Below are positions 9,754 to 18,833 of a stretch of DNA of 64,000 nucleotides, one piece after another. The stretch comes from Polyangiaceae bacterium (GTDB lineage Bacteria > Myxococcota_A > Polyangia > Polyangiales > Polyangiaceae). Under the pieces are notes generated by a model. It saw nothing but the letters and a program-made list of their open reading frames with translations. It searched no databases and was not told the origin of the DNA. The position numbers were made by a program, and so were the translations under genes. Location of the stretch: positions 216,997-280,996 of the forward strand of contig JABFXY010000019.1 of NCBI GenBank assembly GCA_013361525.1, read 5' to 3'. Numbering within the stretch: position 1 is the stretch's first letter; each line of letters begins with the position of its first letter.

Positions 9754-10590
9754 CTACCTCGTCGAACCCTCGCGCTGCGCCCACGCGGGGTGCTCGACGC
9801 ACGCAGGGATCGTCGTGCTCGCTCTGCGCCAAGCGACGAGCGACGCGCTCGCATCGGTGCGCACGGCGAACCGCGCCTCCCACGTGGCGCCGGCGGGCAA
9901 ACGATAGGCGCCGTCTCCGCTTACCCACCCGGCGTTCTTCGCCGCGTCGCTGAGCACGTCCGTGCTCGCGCCACGAAAGCTCGCGCTGAGGAGCCGCCCG
10001 TCGTCTCCATACGACTCGACGGTCAAGTCCCACGCGCGAGCCTTCGCCGCGGCGCTCTCGAAGACCAGGCGAGCCTCCGCGGGCGCCTCGAGCCCCTCGA
10101 CAAGCGTCGACGGCTCGAGCTCGTTGACCGGGATCGACACGACGATTCCGTCGTGCACCAACGCCGCCGCTGCACCGCTCACAGGATCGTCGGCCACGAG
10201 ATCGTGCAAGTTCGGATCCTCTTCTAGCGCGAAGCCGGCGTCTTTCGCGACCGTCTCGAAGTGGGCGACGAGCTGTTCGGGCGAGAGCGTCGGAAACCGC
10301 ACGATGTAGCCGGTCATGAGCTCACCGGTGTCGGATTTGCTCCAGACCCTCGCGTGCCCACAGCTCGGCGCCGGCGGGTCGGCGAACGAGCGCAACGACG
10401 CCGATCGCTCGAGCCAGTCGGGTGCGAATGGGTCCTCCTTCGCGGAGGGCGACGGCGCGGGCGACTGCGATACGCCGGGCGCCGGAGGCGGCGCATCCGA
10501 CGTCGTCGCGGATTGGCTGTCGTTGTCGGCCGACTTCACGCATCCGGTCGAGACCAGCACCAAGAGCCACGACACCATCGCTCGCCGCAT
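9754..10590 (-). CDS. Lipoprotein of unknown function
   Basis: A 278-residue lipoprotein. The signal VSWLLVLVSTGCVKS ends in a lipobox Cys near residue 17, and a Pro/Ser/Ala-rich linker (APPPAPGVSQSPAPS) runs to about residue 50. The mature part contains two ferredoxin-like alpha/beta stretches, for example PTLSPEQLVAHFETVAKDAGF and VESYGDDGRLLSASFRG. I recognise no family. It lies between two genes of the same strand with gaps of about 70 bases on each side. Confidence 0.65.
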   Translation of the reverse strand: MRRAMVSWLLVLVSTGCVKSADNDSQSATTSDAPPPAPGVSQSPAPSPSAKEDPFAPDWLERSASLRSFADPPAPSCGHARVWSKSDTGELMTGYIVRFPTLSPEQLVAHFETVAKDAGFALEEDPNLHDLVADDPVSGAAAALVHDGIVVSIPVNELEPSTLVEGLEAPAEARLVFESAAAKARAWDLTVESYGDDGRLLSASFRGASTDVLSDAAKNAGWVSGDGAYRLPAGATWEARFAVRTDASASLVAWRRASTTIPACVEHPAWAQREGSTR

Positions 10591-10665
10591 GTCTTCGCCT
10601 CCGTCGTTCCCTACGCAGGAGGCGCGCCCGGCCTATCGATCGAGGCCGGAACGAACGACGCGAGC

Positions 10666-11856
10666 TCAGCCGGCGAGAACGGCGTCGACCCGCGCGACGA
10701 GCGACGCGACGCCGCGCCGAAAGCGATCCGGCTCGACGATGAGGCTCACCGCGAGGGTTCCTCCGTCGTCGAGATCGAAGAAAAACCCCGGCTGCACGAG
10801 GACGCCGTCACGCTCGGCGAGGAGCGTCACCCACGCGTCTTCTCCCATCACGCGCGGGACCTCGACGAGGGAGGTCCAACCCCCGTCGCTCGGAACGACG
10901 CGGACCGACTTGCTCGAGCTCGCCCCAACCGCGCGCGCGAGCTCGGCGCGGTTCGTCTCGATGCGCGCGCGCACCTCGGCTTGGATCGCGCTTCGTCGAG
11001 CGAGAATGTCGGGCAGCGCAATCTGGACCGGTGTCGCGACGCTGAGGAACGTATCCGCGATGACCTCGAGCCTCGCCGCCGCCTCTCGAACGAGCGCGTC
11101 CGGTCCGGACGAGACCATCCACCCGAGCTTCAACCCCGGCGCACAGCAAACCTTGGATAACCCGCTCAACACGAACGTCGCGCACGTCGATGCGCCCACG
11201 AACGAGCGGCGCAGGTGCGGCGACGGTGACCACACGTAGTCACTGAAGACCTCGTCGACGATCAGCGCGAGCCCGTGCTCTGCGGCGATCGCTTCGACCG
11301 CTCGCGCGTCCTCTTCGTGAAGCAGCGTGCCCGTCGGGTTGTTGGGCGCGACGACGACGACGGCGCGCGCCCGCGGCGAACGAGCTTTCCGCGCGAGCTC
11401 GCTCGTGTCGACGCGGAAGCCGTCGGCCCGGACGAGCGGGTAGGTCTCGACACGCGCCCCCTCCAAGCCGGCGAGGTATGAAAACAGCGGATACGAAGGC
11501 GTGGGAACGAGGACCTCGTCGCCGTCGTCACACAGAAGCTTGAAGAGCCAGGCGTACGCTTCGGAGGTGCTCGCTGACAAGATCACCCGAGACGGATCCA
11601 CCGCGTATCCGCGCTCGGCGTAGTACGCAGCCACCGCCTCGCGCGCGCCGAGCATTCCGCAGGGATCCGGGTCGTATCGATCCGCTTCGTCTCGTGCGAG
11701 CAGCGCAGGCAGACCCGCGATCGACGCGAGGCCGACGCGTGTCGGGTTCGATTCGGTGAGATCGATCGGGTCCGCGTGCGCGTCGCGCGCGCGCCGGGTC
11801 GCGTCGGCTACGTCCGACACCGAAAGATCCCACGACGCTCGCTTCGAGAATCTCAT
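10666..11856 (-). CDS. Pyridoxal-phosphate aminotransferase, class I/II
   Basis: A 396-residue fold-type I PLP enzyme. Substrate-binding ESNPTRVG is near residue 35, ASTSEAY lies in the cofactor-phosphate region, and VAPNNPTGTLL carries the conserved Asn. LIVDEVFSDYVW holds the Asp that pairs with the pyridine nitrogen, and VLSGLSKVCCAPGLKLGW holds the PLP lysine. It resembles aspartate/alanine-type aminotransferases; amino-acid specificity is not decided. The start ATG 11856 overlaps the stop of the upstream subtilase by four bases (ATGA), which implies translational coupling. Confidence 0.9.
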   Translation of the reverse strand: MRFSKRASWDLSVSDVADATRRARDAHADPIDLTESNPTRVGLASIAGLPALLARDEADRYDPDPCGMLGAREAVAAYYAERGYAVDPSRVILSASTSEAYAWLFKLLCDDGDEVLVPTPSYPLFSYLAGLEGARVETYPLVRADGFRVDTSELARKARSPRARAVVVVAPNNPTGTLLHEEDARAVEAIAAEHGLALIVDEVFSDYVWSPSPHLRRSFVGASTCATFVLSGLSKVCCAPGLKLGWMVSSGPDALVREAAARLEVIADTFLSVATPVQIALPDILARRSAIQAEVRARIETNRAELARAVGASSSKSVRVVPSDGGWTSLVEVPRVMGEDAWVTLLAERDGVLVQPGFFFDLDDGGTLAVSLIVEPDRFRRGVASLVARVDAVLAG

Positions 11857-14324
11857 CGGCGCCGGCGCCGTCGAAGAGACGCGAGCCCGAGCGCGATCGG
11901 AACGAGCCAGGGCGACAAGCCCGCGCGTCCATCGGCACCCGATGCGGAGCAACCGAAACCGCCGTCGGCGGTCGGCGCGCCGTCGGCGGCCCACTCGTCG
12001 ATCGCCACCGGCAGCACTGCCGTCTCGCCGATCGGCTCGCCGTCGTACAGCACGCGGACGCTCATGGACGTTCCACCGGTGTTTCGCTGTCCGGCGACGG
12101 CGAAACGGAAGAGACCGCCCGCGACGTGGACCGGCTGCCGCACGACGCGGCCGCCCTCGACCTGAACCTGGAGCAAGCTGCCGTCGAGGCCTGTGGCGAC
12201 CGATCCGTCGGTGCGCCTCAGCTGAACGTTTCCGGTGATCTCCCAGCTCGGGTCCGGGCGCGCGCTCTCCGACGAGAGGTAATAGAAGCTGTTGCCGACG
12301 TTCGGAGGCTCGCCACCGGTGCCACCCTGGTCCTCGAGGACCTCGAGCGCGTGCGCGAGATCGAGCGCGCCTGCGCCGATTTGCGATCCGTAGGGGACGA
12401 CACCCGTCGGCTTGCGCGCCGACGCTTGCAAGATCTCCGTGATGCGCGCCTGCGTGAGGCGCTTGCTCGGATCACCGCCGGTCGCCGACTCGGCCTGCTC
12501 GTAGAGGAGCGCGATGGCACCGGTGACGAACGGCGCGCTCATCGAGGTGCCGCTCGCGATCGCGTAGCGATCGTCGACCACGTAACACTGCGTGTCGTCC
12601 GGGCACCCCTGCCCCGAGAACATGCTGCCTTCGACGACGCGCGGATCCGCGGCGTCGCTCATCGCAGCGGCGATGAACGCACCGGGCGCAGAGATTTCCG
12701 GCTTGGCGACGCCGAGCGGGGTCGGGCCCGCGGCGCTGAAATAGCAGGCGCTGTCGACGACCAATTCGGCACCACCGAAGGCATCGATGGCGATCGAGCC
12801 TGCGTCGAGCGCGACCCATCGATCGCGGTTCACGGTGCAGCCGACGGCGAGCAATCGAGGGTGGCTCGCAGGCTGGTTGATGGTGCCTTGTTTCGTCGCT
12901 TGGGCGAAAAACGCACCCTGTGTCGCCGCGCCCTGCGCGACGACCCAAATCTGCGCGTCTCCGTGCCCTTCGAGGCGAAGGTTGAACGTCGAGTCCTTCT
13001 CCCAATCTCCGTAGAACGCCACGACCGCGCTGTTCGTCTCTTCGGTGATGGACGAGTTTTCGTTCACGAGGTTGTTGACGATCGCCGCTTGGACCTCGTC
13101 GGTGTTGTAGCCAGCCTCGTCGCCCGGGCCGATCTGCCCGATCCAACCGCCGTCGGGACCATCGAGCCCGACGCTGACCTCGTCGCCGGGGCGGAACGTC
13201 GCCCAGATGTAGATGTCGCCGCCCGCGGCGCCTGGCACGTAGACGGGGACGTCCGCGGGGGCGTGATCCTCGACGTGCACTTCGGTGTGGATGCCGAGCG
13301 GACCGACATCGTCCGCTTCGTAGAGCCCGCCGCTGTTACCCGCGGCGATGACGATCGCGCGGCCCGGCTTGTCGTCCCCGACGAACGACGCGACGCCTTT
13401 TTCGAGGAACGACGTGCCGTCGTGCGGGCCGAAGTCGCCGCCCAGGCTGAGGTTCACGACCGCGGGCATGCCCATCTCGTCCGCCCGATCGAAGACGAAC
13501 TCGGTGCCGAGCAGCACGTCGCCATCGCCGAATCCACCACCACGCGAAGGCGACGCGACGACGAGCGATGCCTTGGGCGCCATCCCGACGTTGACGGGAG
13601 CCTTCCCGTTGCCGCGCTCGCCGTTGCCCGCCGCGATCGAAGCGACGTGTGTGCCGTGACCGGCCGCATCGCGGACATCGTCGCGGAGCGGACCACCGAG
13701 CATCTCGTCGATGTCCGCGGCGCTGAAGATCGCGCAAGGCGCGTCGGGGTCGTCGGTGCAGCCGAACTGCTCCTCGAGCTCGGGATGTTTGCCGGCGGGC
13801 GGGCCCCAGGTGAGAAGCCACGCGATCCGCGTCTTGCCGTTTTCGTCGAGGAACGCCGGGTGCGTGATGTCGATGCCGGTGTCGACGATGCCGACGACCA
13901 CGCCCTCCCCTTCACCACCTGCGGGGACCGTTTCACGAAATGCGGGCACGCCGCTCTTCTTGCGACCGAACTCGAGCTGCGGCTTCAGCGGCGGCGTGAC
14001 CGAAATCATGAGCTCGGGGTGCTCGCTCGAGAACCACGAGAGCTCCGACGCCGGCAGGACGCCGCGCGCGATGCCGGGCGCGACCCTGCGAAGGCCCAGC
14101 GCCTGCGCATCGTCGTCGGGGCCGAGCTCGACGAGGAACGGAATCTTGTCGCCCTTCGTCGCGAGCGGATGCGCGCGCAGCGAGACGATGTTCGGATCGA
14201 GCTGGCGCGCGAGACGGACCGTCGGGCTCTCCGCGTGGAGCGCGGAGGCCGACGTCGAGCACGCGAGCGCGACGAGCGCGCTCGGAACGATCCCGCGGCG
14301 AAAGCGGCGCGTAAGCTTCAACAC
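11853..14324 (-). CDS. Subtilase (S8 peptidase) with MYXO-CTERM-like tag
   Basis: An 823-residue exported serine protease. After a Sec-type signal (about residues 1-30) and a propeptide-like region, the catalytic triad is visible: Asp148 in VVGIVDTGID, His223 in GHGTHVASIAAGN and Ser594 in SGTSMSAPFVTGA. An insert of roughly 230 residues separates the IAAGNSGG oxyanion segment from the Ser motif, in a position typical of PA-like or beta insert domains. The C-terminus reads FGCSASGADG, then a hydrophobic helix and six arginines, matching the MYXO-CTERM tag thought to be processed by myxosortase and surface-anchored. It is coupled to the aminotransferase gene. Confidence 0.92.
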   Translation of the reverse strand: MLKLTRRFRRGIVPSALVALACSTSASALHAESPTVRLARQLDPNIVSLRAHPLATKGDKIPFLVELGPDDDAQALGLRRVAPGIARGVLPASELSWFSSEHPELMISVTPPLKPQLEFGRKKSGVPAFRETVPAGGEGEGVVVGIVDTGIDITHPAFLDENGKTRIAWLLTWGPPAGKHPELEEQFGCTDDPDAPCAIFSAADIDEMLGGPLRDDVRDAAGHGTHVASIAAGNGERGNGKAPVNVGMAPKASLVVASPSRGGGFGDGDVLLGTEFVFDRADEMGMPAVVNLSLGGDFGPHDGTSFLEKGVASFVGDDKPGRAIVIAAGNSGGLYEADDVGPLGIHTEVHVEDHAPADVPVYVPGAAGGDIYIWATFRPGDEVSVGLDGPDGGWIGQIGPGDEAGYNTDEVQAAIVNNLVNENSSITEETNSAVVAFYGDWEKDSTFNLRLEGHGDAQIWVVAQGAATQGAFFAQATKQGTINQPASHPRLLAVGCTVNRDRWVALDAGSIAIDAFGGAELVVDSACYFSAAGPTPLGVAKPEISAPGAFIAAAMSDAADPRVVEGSMFSGQGCPDDTQCYVVDDRYAIASGTSMSAPFVTGAIALLYEQAESATGGDPSKRLTQARITEILQASARKPTGVVPYGSQIGAGALDLAHALEVLEDQGGTGGEPPNVGNSFYYLSSESARPDPSWEITGNVQLRRTDGSVATGLDGSLLQVQVEGGRVVRQPVHVAGGLFRFAVAGQRNTGGTSMSVRVLYDGEPIGETAVLPVAIDEWAADGAPTADGGFGCSASGADGRAGLSPWLVPIALGLASLRRRRRR

Positions 14325-14342
14325 GCCGCCCAGCGTAGCAAT

Positions 14343-15881
14343 CTAGACCGGCGGAACCATGTGCTTCTTCTTCGGCCGAGACTCCTGTTTGTCTTCGACC
14401 ATGCTGAAGCGGCGGGCGATCTCCGTGCGAAGATCGTGCGGTTGTACGACGGCATCGACCACGAGCTCCGCACCGATCCGCTCGAGATCGACGTCCCGGC
14501 GGTATTCGGCGCGCAAACGCTCGACGAGCGCCGTCCGCTCCGGCCCTTCGGGGACCGCTTGGATCTTGTTGTAGTAGACCGCGTTGACCGCGGCGTTCGG
14601 GCCCATGACGGCGATCGACGCCATCGGAAGCGCGATCGTCGCGTCGGGCGAAAACGCAGGCCCGCACATCGCGTACAGACCCGCGCCGTACGCCTTTCTC
14701 ACGATGACGCAGAGCTTCGGCACCGTCGCTTCGCTCACGGCGGCGATCATCTTCGCGCCCGCACGGATGATGCCCTGCTTCTCGACGACCGTCCCGATCA
14801 TGAAGCCGGGCACGTCCGCCAGGTAGAGCAGCGGAATGTTGAACGCGTCGCAGAGCCAGATGAAGCGCGCGCATTTGTCCGCCGAGTCGACGAAGAGCAC
14901 GCCGCCCTTTTGCTTCGGCTGGTTCGCGACGATGCCGACGACGCGACCTTCGATGCGACAGAGGCCGGTGATGACCTCCTTCGCCCAGCGCTTCTTGATC
15001 TCGACGAACGTCCCGTCGTCGATGATGGCGTCGATGACGGCCATCATGTCGAACGGCTTGTTCTCGTCCGCGGGGATCGCCTTGGAGATGCTCTCCGGTG
15101 GGTGCTTCGCCGCGCGCGGCTCGCTCGCCTGCGGCCGCTGGCTTTCGTTCTGCGGCATGTAGCCGAGATAGTTGCGGGCCCAACGAATCGCCTCTTCCTC
15201 CGACGAGACCAGTACGTCGCCGCAGCCGCTCTCGGAGCAGTGCATGCGCGCGCCGCCGAGCTCTTCGAGCGTCACCTTCTCGCCGATGACCATCTCGGCC
15301 ATGCGCGGTGAGCCGAGGTACATGCTGGCGTTGCCGTCCACCATGACGACGACGTCGCAGAACGCGGGGATGTACGCACCGCCCGCGGCCGACGGCCCGA
15401 ACAGCAAGCAGATCTGCGGAACCAGGCCGCTCATCTGGACCTCGTTGTAGAAGATGCGGCCAGCACCCCGGCGACCGGGGAACATCTCGATCTGGTCCGT
15501 GATGCGCGCGCCCGCCGAGTCGACGAGGTAAAGCATCGGACACTTGAGACGCATGCTGGTCTCTTGGATGCGCAGGATCTTCTCGACCGTCCGCGCGCCC
15601 CACGACCCCGCCTTCACGGTCGAATCGTTCGCCATGATGGCGACGGTGCGGCCGCCCATGCGCGCGACGCCGGTGATGACGCCGTCGGCAGGCAGCTCCG
15701 GGTCGACGGCGTTCGCGTGCAGGCCGTCTTCGACGAAGGTGCCTTCGTCGACGAGGAGCCGGATGCGCTCACGCGCGAAGAGCTTCTTCTGCTCGGTGTT
15801 CTTCTCGTGATACTTGGCAGCGCCGCCTTTGAGGATGCGCTCCGAAAGCTCCGCAAATCTCTGCTCGAGCGGGGACGACAT
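14343..15881 (-). CDS. Acyl-CoA carboxylase, carboxyltransferase (beta) subunit
   Basis: A 512-residue biotin-dependent carboxyltransferase of normal length with two crotonase-fold halves. The N-half has KYHEKNTEQKKLFARERI, YLVDSAGARITDQ and FGPSAAGGAYIPAFCD (oxyanion Gly-Gly-Ala). The C-half has LYLADVPGFMIG, GAKMIAAVSEATVP and VIVRKAYGAGLYAM. It carboxylates propionyl-, methylcrotonyl- or geranyl-CoA-type substrates with a separate biotin-carrying alpha subunit, not present here. ATG 15881 (MSSPLEQRF) is used. With the two acyl-CoA dehydrogenases nearby, branched-chain amino-acid breakdown is plausible. Confidence 0.9.
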   Translation of the reverse strand: MSSPLEQRFAELSERILKGGAAKYHEKNTEQKKLFARERIRLLVDEGTFVEDGLHANAVDPELPADGVITGVARMGGRTVAIMANDSTVKAGSWGARTVEKILRIQETSMRLKCPMLYLVDSAGARITDQIEMFPGRRGAGRIFYNEVQMSGLVPQICLLFGPSAAGGAYIPAFCDVVVMVDGNASMYLGSPRMAEMVIGEKVTLEELGGARMHCSESGCGDVLVSSEEEAIRWARNYLGYMPQNESQRPQASEPRAAKHPPESISKAIPADENKPFDMMAVIDAIIDDGTFVEIKKRWAKEVITGLCRIEGRVVGIVANQPKQKGGVLFVDSADKCARFIWLCDAFNIPLLYLADVPGFMIGTVVEKQGIIRAGAKMIAAVSEATVPKLCVIVRKAYGAGLYAMCGPAFSPDATIALPMASIAVMGPNAAVNAVYYNKIQAVPEGPERTALVERLRAEYRRDVDLERIGAELVVDAVVQPHDLRTEIARRFSMVEDKQESRPKKKHMVPPV

Positions 15882-15971
15882 GGCGCAACGCTCTAGACCC
15901 AGCAAGGAGCCGGGTCGATCTCAAAAAGCGTTCGCGCTCGGACGACGCGTCGCGTGAGCCGCGAGCGCGTC

Positions 15972-16325
15972 TCAGCCCAGCCGAAACGCTTCTTCTTGAA
16001 GCAGCGCCGTCAGCACGGGGATCCCGACGCCCTCCGGAACGATCACGAGCCCGGCAGCGACGTCACGCGCGAGGGCGTCGAACTCGGACCCGCCGAACTC
16101 GTACACGTCCTTCGGGACGATGATGGCGTAGGGCCGCTTCTCCGTGCAGACCGTTGCTGCGTGCGAGACGTCCGTCTGCTCGAGCGCGGCGCCCGATGCG
16201 CCGAGCGCCGCGTGCCCGGCCACGTATTCGAGTCGCCGAGCGCCTCCAATCAGGACCACGGTGTTGGAGAGCGAGGTGAGGAGCGTGGGGAGACGTGATG
16301 CGTGAGCCAAGGGTAGCCGGGCCAC
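15972..16325 (-). CDS. Conserved-looking small protein, unknown
   Basis: A 117-residue soluble alpha/beta-looking protein with alternating hydrophobic strands (NTVVLIGGARRLEYV, PYAIIVPKDVYEF, AGLVIVPEGVGIPVLTALL). Such periodicity supports a genuine product, but no motif or family is recognised. It stands alone between the carboxylase gene and the palindromic element upstream. Confidence 0.5.
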   Translation of the reverse strand: MARLPLAHASRLPTLLTSLSNTVVLIGGARRLEYVAGHAALGASGAALEQTDVSHAATVCTEKRPYAIIVPKDVYEFGGSEFDALARDVAAGLVIVPEGVGIPVLTALLQEEAFRLG

Positions 16326-16632
16326 GGTAGCGCCCCTTCGGTCGGAATGCGAATCGAGGCAACCGGGCTTCAGCGAGCGTCGAAAAGCTGCAAGGTTCGG
16401 CGGCTATTTCGAGCCGATTTCCCGGCCTATTTGGGGGAATCGAAACTTTCGATTTCACCTGGCTTGCCAGGTGAATCATCAACAAGAATTCGCTCGGCTT
16501 GCCTTCTGCGTCGTATCCGACGCGCCGGTGTATTGGGCAGCGCCCCCCTGAGGCCGCGCAATCCAGGTGAATTTTGCTGATGATTCGCTCGGCAAGCCGA
16601 GCGAATTTCAGTTCCGATGTGCGGCGACAGGG
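16326..16632. repeat. Structured palindromic element between genes
   Basis: This gap holds no gene. A perfect 8-bp palindrome (AATCGAAA-C-TTTCGATT) lies at 16438-16454. A 10-bp perfect stem with a TT loop (TTCACCTGGC/GCCAGGTGAA) lies at 16454-16475, and a 6-bp stem (GCGTCG/CGACGC) at 16508-16523. An 11-bp perfect stem with an AA loop (ATTCGCTCGGC/GCCGAGCGAAT) lies at 16583-16606. The segment from 16454 and the reverse complement of the segment ending at about 16608 align base for base, sharing AATCATCARCAA, while stem bases differ in compensating pairs. It resembles a REPIN- or MITE-like doublet, or a structured RNA. Confidence 0.75.
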
Positions 16633-17502
16633 TCACAGCGCGCCCACGACCTTCGCCCACGCTTCGAGCCCGAAGAAGATCGCCATGCACGCGGCGAGGG
16701 CGACGATCACGACCTTGCCCATCGGAAAGCGATCGTCGGCCGTCTCGTCGAGGCCACGGACGAGCGGCAGACCGAAGAGGAAGTAGAGCGCGTAACCGAA
16801 CGATCCGACGGCCAGCATGCGACCGTGCTTTTCGTACCAGAAGAGGTCCTTCATGAAGTCGGTCGCCATGAAGAACGTCTCGGCGAACGCCATCGCGTAC
16901 GACAGAACGAGCACCAGCGACGCGCGGCCGATCGGGCCGAGACGCAGCTTCGCGCGCAAGCCTCGATCGGCGACGACGAGCGCGGTGAAGTACGTCATGA
17001 AGTACGCTTGCGTCAGCGGGTACATGAAGATCGGCACGTGCATCCCGCTCTTGCCGACGAGCGCCGCCTCGAAGACCAACCTTGTCGGAAACGCGTAGCG
17101 CATCCCCATCAGGTCGAAGAAGTAGTGCGTGCCGACGTACGTCCCGAAGAAGACGAGGATCGCGACGAACACGTTGAGCTTCACGACGAACGACGACCAA
17201 ACGCCGCTTCCGCGCCGCGCACGCAGCACGATCGGAACGATCGACATCGGCACCGCGCACGCGGTCGAAAATAGGAGGTAGCCGGACTCACCCCACGACT
17301 TGAGCCATCCGCTCAAGACAGCGATCGCGACCGCGCCCATCCACGTGAGCGACGCCGCGAGCAGGTAGCGCTCGGCCCAGGCCTTGTCCGGATTCGCGGA
17401 AAACCAGACGCTGCCCGCGGCCTCGATCAGCGGACGCGGACCAGTGTCCTCGCCGCTTCTTCGAGCTCGCGCGCCGTCCGCGCCGGCAAGACCGTCGTGC
17501 AT
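16633..17502 (-). CDS. Cycloeucalenol cycloisomerase-like membrane protein
   Basis: A 289-residue protein with about seven transmembrane helices. Several blocks recall the plant sterol enzyme CPI1: SVWFSANPDKAWAERY (plant SLWLAPNPSKRWGE), VKLNVFVAILVFFGTYVGTHYFFDLMG (plant VKANLW...WTHYFF), YAFPT, LSYAMAFAETFF, and GYALYFLFGLPLVRGLDE (plant FYAIYFIVSFPMFFRMDE). That enzyme opens the 9,19-cyclopropane ring of cyclopropyl sterols. The match is from memory, so activity is inference. The start is uncertain: ATG 17502 lies 76 bases inside the upstream VWA gene, and homology begins near residue 30. Confidence 0.7.
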   Translation of the reverse strand: MHDGLAGADGARARRSGEDTGPRPLIEAAGSVWFSANPDKAWAERYLLAASLTWMGAVAIAVLSGWLKSWGESGYLLFSTACAVPMSIVPIVLRARRGSGVWSSFVVKLNVFVAILVFFGTYVGTHYFFDLMGMRYAFPTRLVFEAALVGKSGMHVPIFMYPLTQAYFMTYFTALVVADRGLRAKLRLGPIGRASLVLVLSYAMAFAETFFMATDFMKDLFWYEKHGRMLAVGSFGYALYFLFGLPLVRGLDETADDRFPMGKVVIVALAACMAIFFGLEAWAKVVGAL

Positions 17503-18824
17503 ACCTCACGGTAGCGGTTCATGCGGCTGTCTCCGAGCCCCCATTGCGACGGCGCCTCGGGAGAAATCCAGACGACGGCGCGGCAGCGTTCTTTCATGCG
17601 GGCGAGCGCCTCGGCCCCGTCCGGCCGGTGGTTGGTGCGACCGTCGCCCAAGATGACGAGCGTCGTGCGCTTGTCGAGCACGGGGTGAAGGACCCGCTCG
17701 GCGTGCACGAGGACGCGCTCGTAGTTGGAGGTCGCGCCGAGGTCGACGACCGCGCCGCTCCCGAGCTTGCGGAGCGCGGTCGTGGCCGGCTCGTCACCGA
17801 AGAGCGACGTCGTCTCGACGAGGTCCGCGACGAAGACGAACGATCGCGTCGAGTCGAAGAGCGACGTCGTCATGGCCACGAGCTCGAGCATGAAGCGCGA
17901 GGCTGCCCGCACCGAATCGGAGACGTCGCAGAGCACCACCAGCTTCGACCGGTCGTTGCGAGGTCGCCGGAAATGAATCGCGAGCGGGACGCCGAACGTG
18001 CGCATCGCGCGCCGCATCGTGGAGCGTGCGTCGACGCGCCCGCGCCGCGCTCGACGCTTGCGGACGCGCGCGCCGCCGCGAAGCTTCTCCGCGAGGCGAC
18101 GCACCGCACGCTCGACCTGCCTCGACTCTTCCGGATCGAGCGCGGCGAACGGCTTGTCCTGCACGCCTCGTTTTTCGAGCTCGATCGGGAGCTCGCGCGC
18201 AGCGGCTCGCTCGCCGACGTCGAGGCGAATGCGGCGCTTCAACGACTCCAGCTCGTCACGCAGCGCCTCGGCAGCGACGCGACCGCGCTCTTCGCCGAGC
18301 GCGTCGCGGAGCACGGCCGTCAGGCGCGCCAGGATGTTCGCCGCGCGCGACACCCCGAGGACCGCGCCGACCTTCTGCGCGAAGAACCCGGCCATCTTCG
18401 CGTTTTGCATCGGCGCGAGCGTCCGCTCCATCCGCGCGCCGCGAAGTAGCCAGTCGAGATCGTAGGGTGTGCCCTGGAGCGCGGCGACGGCGTCGCCGCC
18501 GACCCCGGATCGCTGGGAGCTGCCCTGCAGCGCCTCGCGCACGACGTCGATCTCCGTCGGTGTCAGGCCGTGGCCGCGGAGCCTGTCGAACAGGTCACCC
18601 GCGTGTCCTCGATCGGCTTGGAAGTAGTCGTCGAAGCCGCGACGAAACACGCTGCGATCGCAGGCGCGCGTGACGAGCACGGCCTCCAGCGCACCGCGGA
18701 GCCGTGCCCGGTCGTCCCAGCCGACTAGATCGATGGCCCTCGTCGCGTCGAGCGCTTGCGACGTGGAGATGACGAGCCCCTGGCGCCGGAGCGACCACAG
18801 GAGCTCGGAGACGACGCGCAGCAC
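17427..18824 (-). CDS. VWA domain protein, CoxE-like
   Basis: A 465-residue cytosolic protein. The N-terminal helical half (LLWSLRRQGLVISTSQALD; FRRGFDDYF) is typical of CoxE-type proteins that work with MoxR AAA ATPases in metalloenzyme maturation. The C-terminal VWA domain has the metal site LVVLCDVSDSVRAA (DxSxS) and TLVILGDGRTNHRP. A long basic linker (RVRKRRARRGR) separates them. No moxR gene is next to it in this window. Its 3' end overlaps the start region of the cycloisomerase-like gene by up to 76 bases. Confidence 0.82.
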   Translation of the reverse strand: MLRVVSELLWSLRRQGLVISTSQALDATRAIDLVGWDDRARLRGALEAVLVTRACDRSVFRRGFDDYFQADRGHAGDLFDRLRGHGLTPTEIDVVREALQGSSQRSGVGGDAVAALQGTPYDLDWLLRGARMERTLAPMQNAKMAGFFAQKVGAVLGVSRAANILARLTAVLRDALGEERGRVAAEALRDELESLKRRIRLDVGERAAARELPIELEKRGVQDKPFAALDPEESRQVERAVRRLAEKLRGGARVRKRRARRGRVDARSTMRRAMRTFGVPLAIHFRRPRNDRSKLVVLCDVSDSVRAASRFMLELVAMTTSLFDSTRSFVFVADLVETTSLFGDEPATTALRKLGSGAVVDLGATSNYERVLVHAERVLHPVLDKRTTLVILGDGRTNHRPDGAEALARMKERCRAVVWISPEAPSQWGLGDSRMNRYREVCTTVLPARTARELEEAARTLVRVR

Positions 18825-18833
18825 GTCGGCCGA

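Noticed and set aside
12126..15311. A 1061-codon open frame on the plus strand opposite the subtilase and carboxylase.
   Set aside because: It is an antisense frame of two motif-bearing genes; the sequence is Arg/Asp/Val-rich with no domain or start signal.
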